Shown here in pieces: positions 5,034 to 5,550 of a stretch of DNA of 5,550 nucleotides. A program made the position numbers and the translations under genes. The stretch spans positions 1 through 5,550 of the forward strand of contig JALWRJ010000273.1 in the NCBI GenBank assembly GCA_026994125.1. Direction: 5' to 3'. This DNA comes from Cyclobacteriaceae bacterium. GTDB taxonomy: Bacteria; Bacteroidota; Bacteroidia; Cytophagales; Cyclobacteriaceae. A model generated the notes under the pieces. That model was given only the letters and a program-made list of their open reading frames with translations. It was not told the origin of the DNA and ran no database searches. Position 1 is the first letter of the stretch, and each line of letters starts with the position of its first letter.

Positions 5034-5550
5034 TGATATCTACGCAAAGAATTAAAGACTCAAAGAATAAATTGGTTACTGTATTACAGGTTCCAAGCAG
5101 CTACTTTCGTGTTCTTCACATATCATTTTTTCACATTTATTTTTTCACATTTCTTCTTTTAAGTGGCTGTGGCCCAGCAACAACCAACGAAACCTTTCAA
5201 AAGCTCTCACCCAAAGATCAAATCAAATACCAAAAATACATTATTCAGGGGAGAGAATTATACTTGGCCAACTGCGCATCGTGCCATCAAAAAGATGGAC
5301 AGGGGGTAAAAAAACTAATCCCTCCACTAGCCGGTTCCGACTTCCTGAAATTTAATCAGCAAAAATCCATGGAACTCATCCGCCACGGAGCTACCGAGCC
5401 CATTACGGTGTTAAGGCAAACCTACCCGCCCACCATGCCCGGTCACCCCCACCTAAGCCACCTCGAAATGGCTGAACTAATGACCTACATTAACAATAGT
5501 TGGGGCAATGAGTTTGGGTTTGTGGATGGGAAAAAATTAAATCCCAACCA
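5033..5550 (+). CDS. Lipoprotein c-type cytochrome, mono-heme (3' end outside the window)
   Basis: Reading continues past the window end without a stop; 172 codons are visible. The protein begins MISTQRIKDSK, has a hydrophobic stretch (30-43) and then a lipobox LLSGC with Cys46, predicting a lipid-anchored periplasmic protein. The heme site is CASCH (81-85) in NCASCHQKDGQG, preceded by GRELYLANC. The candidate axial Met is M135 in YPPTMPGHPHLS, followed by the class I helix LEMAELMTYINNSWGN (144-159). This is the usual small electron-carrier or oxidase-associated cytochrome c domain; its partner is unknown. The ATG overlaps the VOC stop by one base, suggesting cotranscription. It is the only ATG between 5033 and the heme motif; an in-frame TTG at 5072 is the alternative and would give a more normal-length signal peptide. 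The DNA for the hydrophobic stretch is a T-rich repeat related to the heptamers near 1600. Confidence 0.88.
   Translation, partial: MISTQRIKDSKNKLVTVLQVPSSYFRVLHISFFHIYFFTFLLLSGCGPATTNETFQKLSPKDQIKYQKYIIQGRELYLANCASCHQKDGQGVKKLIPPLAGSDFLKFNQQKSMELIRHGATEPITVLRQTYPPTMPGHPHLSHLEMAELMTYINNSWGNEFGFVDGKKLNPN
5115..5152 (-). repeat. Degenerate repeat with three TTCACAT copies inside the cytochrome signal-peptide coding DNA
   Basis: TTCACAT occurs at 5115-5121, 5130-5136 and 5144-5150, spaced 15 and 14 bases, with T6 runs at 5126-5131 and 5140-5145. On the minus strand the motif is ATGTGAA, which also occurs at 1616-1622 and 1623-1629 in the GAAATGT array (plus ATGTGAG at 1595). The 14-base spacing is twice the heptamer period. 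It may be a decayed array of the same family lying in a gene, or chance similarity in T-rich DNA that encodes Phe-rich sequence. Confidence 0.5.

Noticed and set aside
5033..5170. Frameshift or pseudogene at the cytochrome 5' end
   Set aside because: The frame is open from the ATG through the lipobox and heme motif; the odd composition is explained by repeat-like DNA and does not need a frameshift.

Overview
The window looks like a piece of a Bacteroidota chromosome; I cannot resolve the order from sequence alone. The evidence is moderate-to-low GC, start codons with no Shine-Dalgarno sequence but A-rich leaders, and two sites matching the Bacteroidota -7 promoter element TAnnTTTG in the single divergent intergenic region. 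The proteins also fit: a CNT transporter with an added signal peptide, and a lipoprotein cytochrome c. I saw no tRNA, rRNA, insertion sequence, CRISPR array or phage gene.

Layout. A + strand gene for a concentrative nucleoside transporter (NupC/CNT family, 76-1569) runs into a non-coding spacer that is almost entirely heptamer tandem repeats. The spacer holds a GAAATGT-type array (1571-1647) and a TACATCT-type array (1667-1750), which are roughly reverse complements of each other. On the other side lies a convergent minus-strand operon, in transcription order: a [4Fe-4S] adenylylsulfate reductase (cysH, 3822-3163), a four-helix DUF3995 membrane protein (3159-2695) and an extended short-chain dehydrogenase of the sugar-epimerase type (2669-1749). 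A 146-base divergent promoter region (3823-3968) separates this operon from a + strand pair: a tandem-domain VOC (glyoxalase/dioxygenase fold) protein (3969-5033) and, overlapping its stop codon by one base, a lipoprotein c-type cytochrome (5033 to beyond the window end).

How the genes relate. CysH reduces activated sulfate to sulfite for cysteine synthesis. Its two downstream partners have no obvious link to sulfur and may simply share the transcript. The VOC protein and the cytochrome are probably cotranscribed. The transporter stands alone and would import nucleosides with a cation gradient.

The most unusual signal is the repeat family. Two degenerate 7-bp arrays face each other between convergent genes, and the last unit overlaps the stop codon of the SDR gene. 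The complement of the same heptamer reappears three times inside the DNA that encodes the hydrophobic core of the cytochrome signal peptide. No new multi-gene system is evident; the genes themselves are recognisable families.
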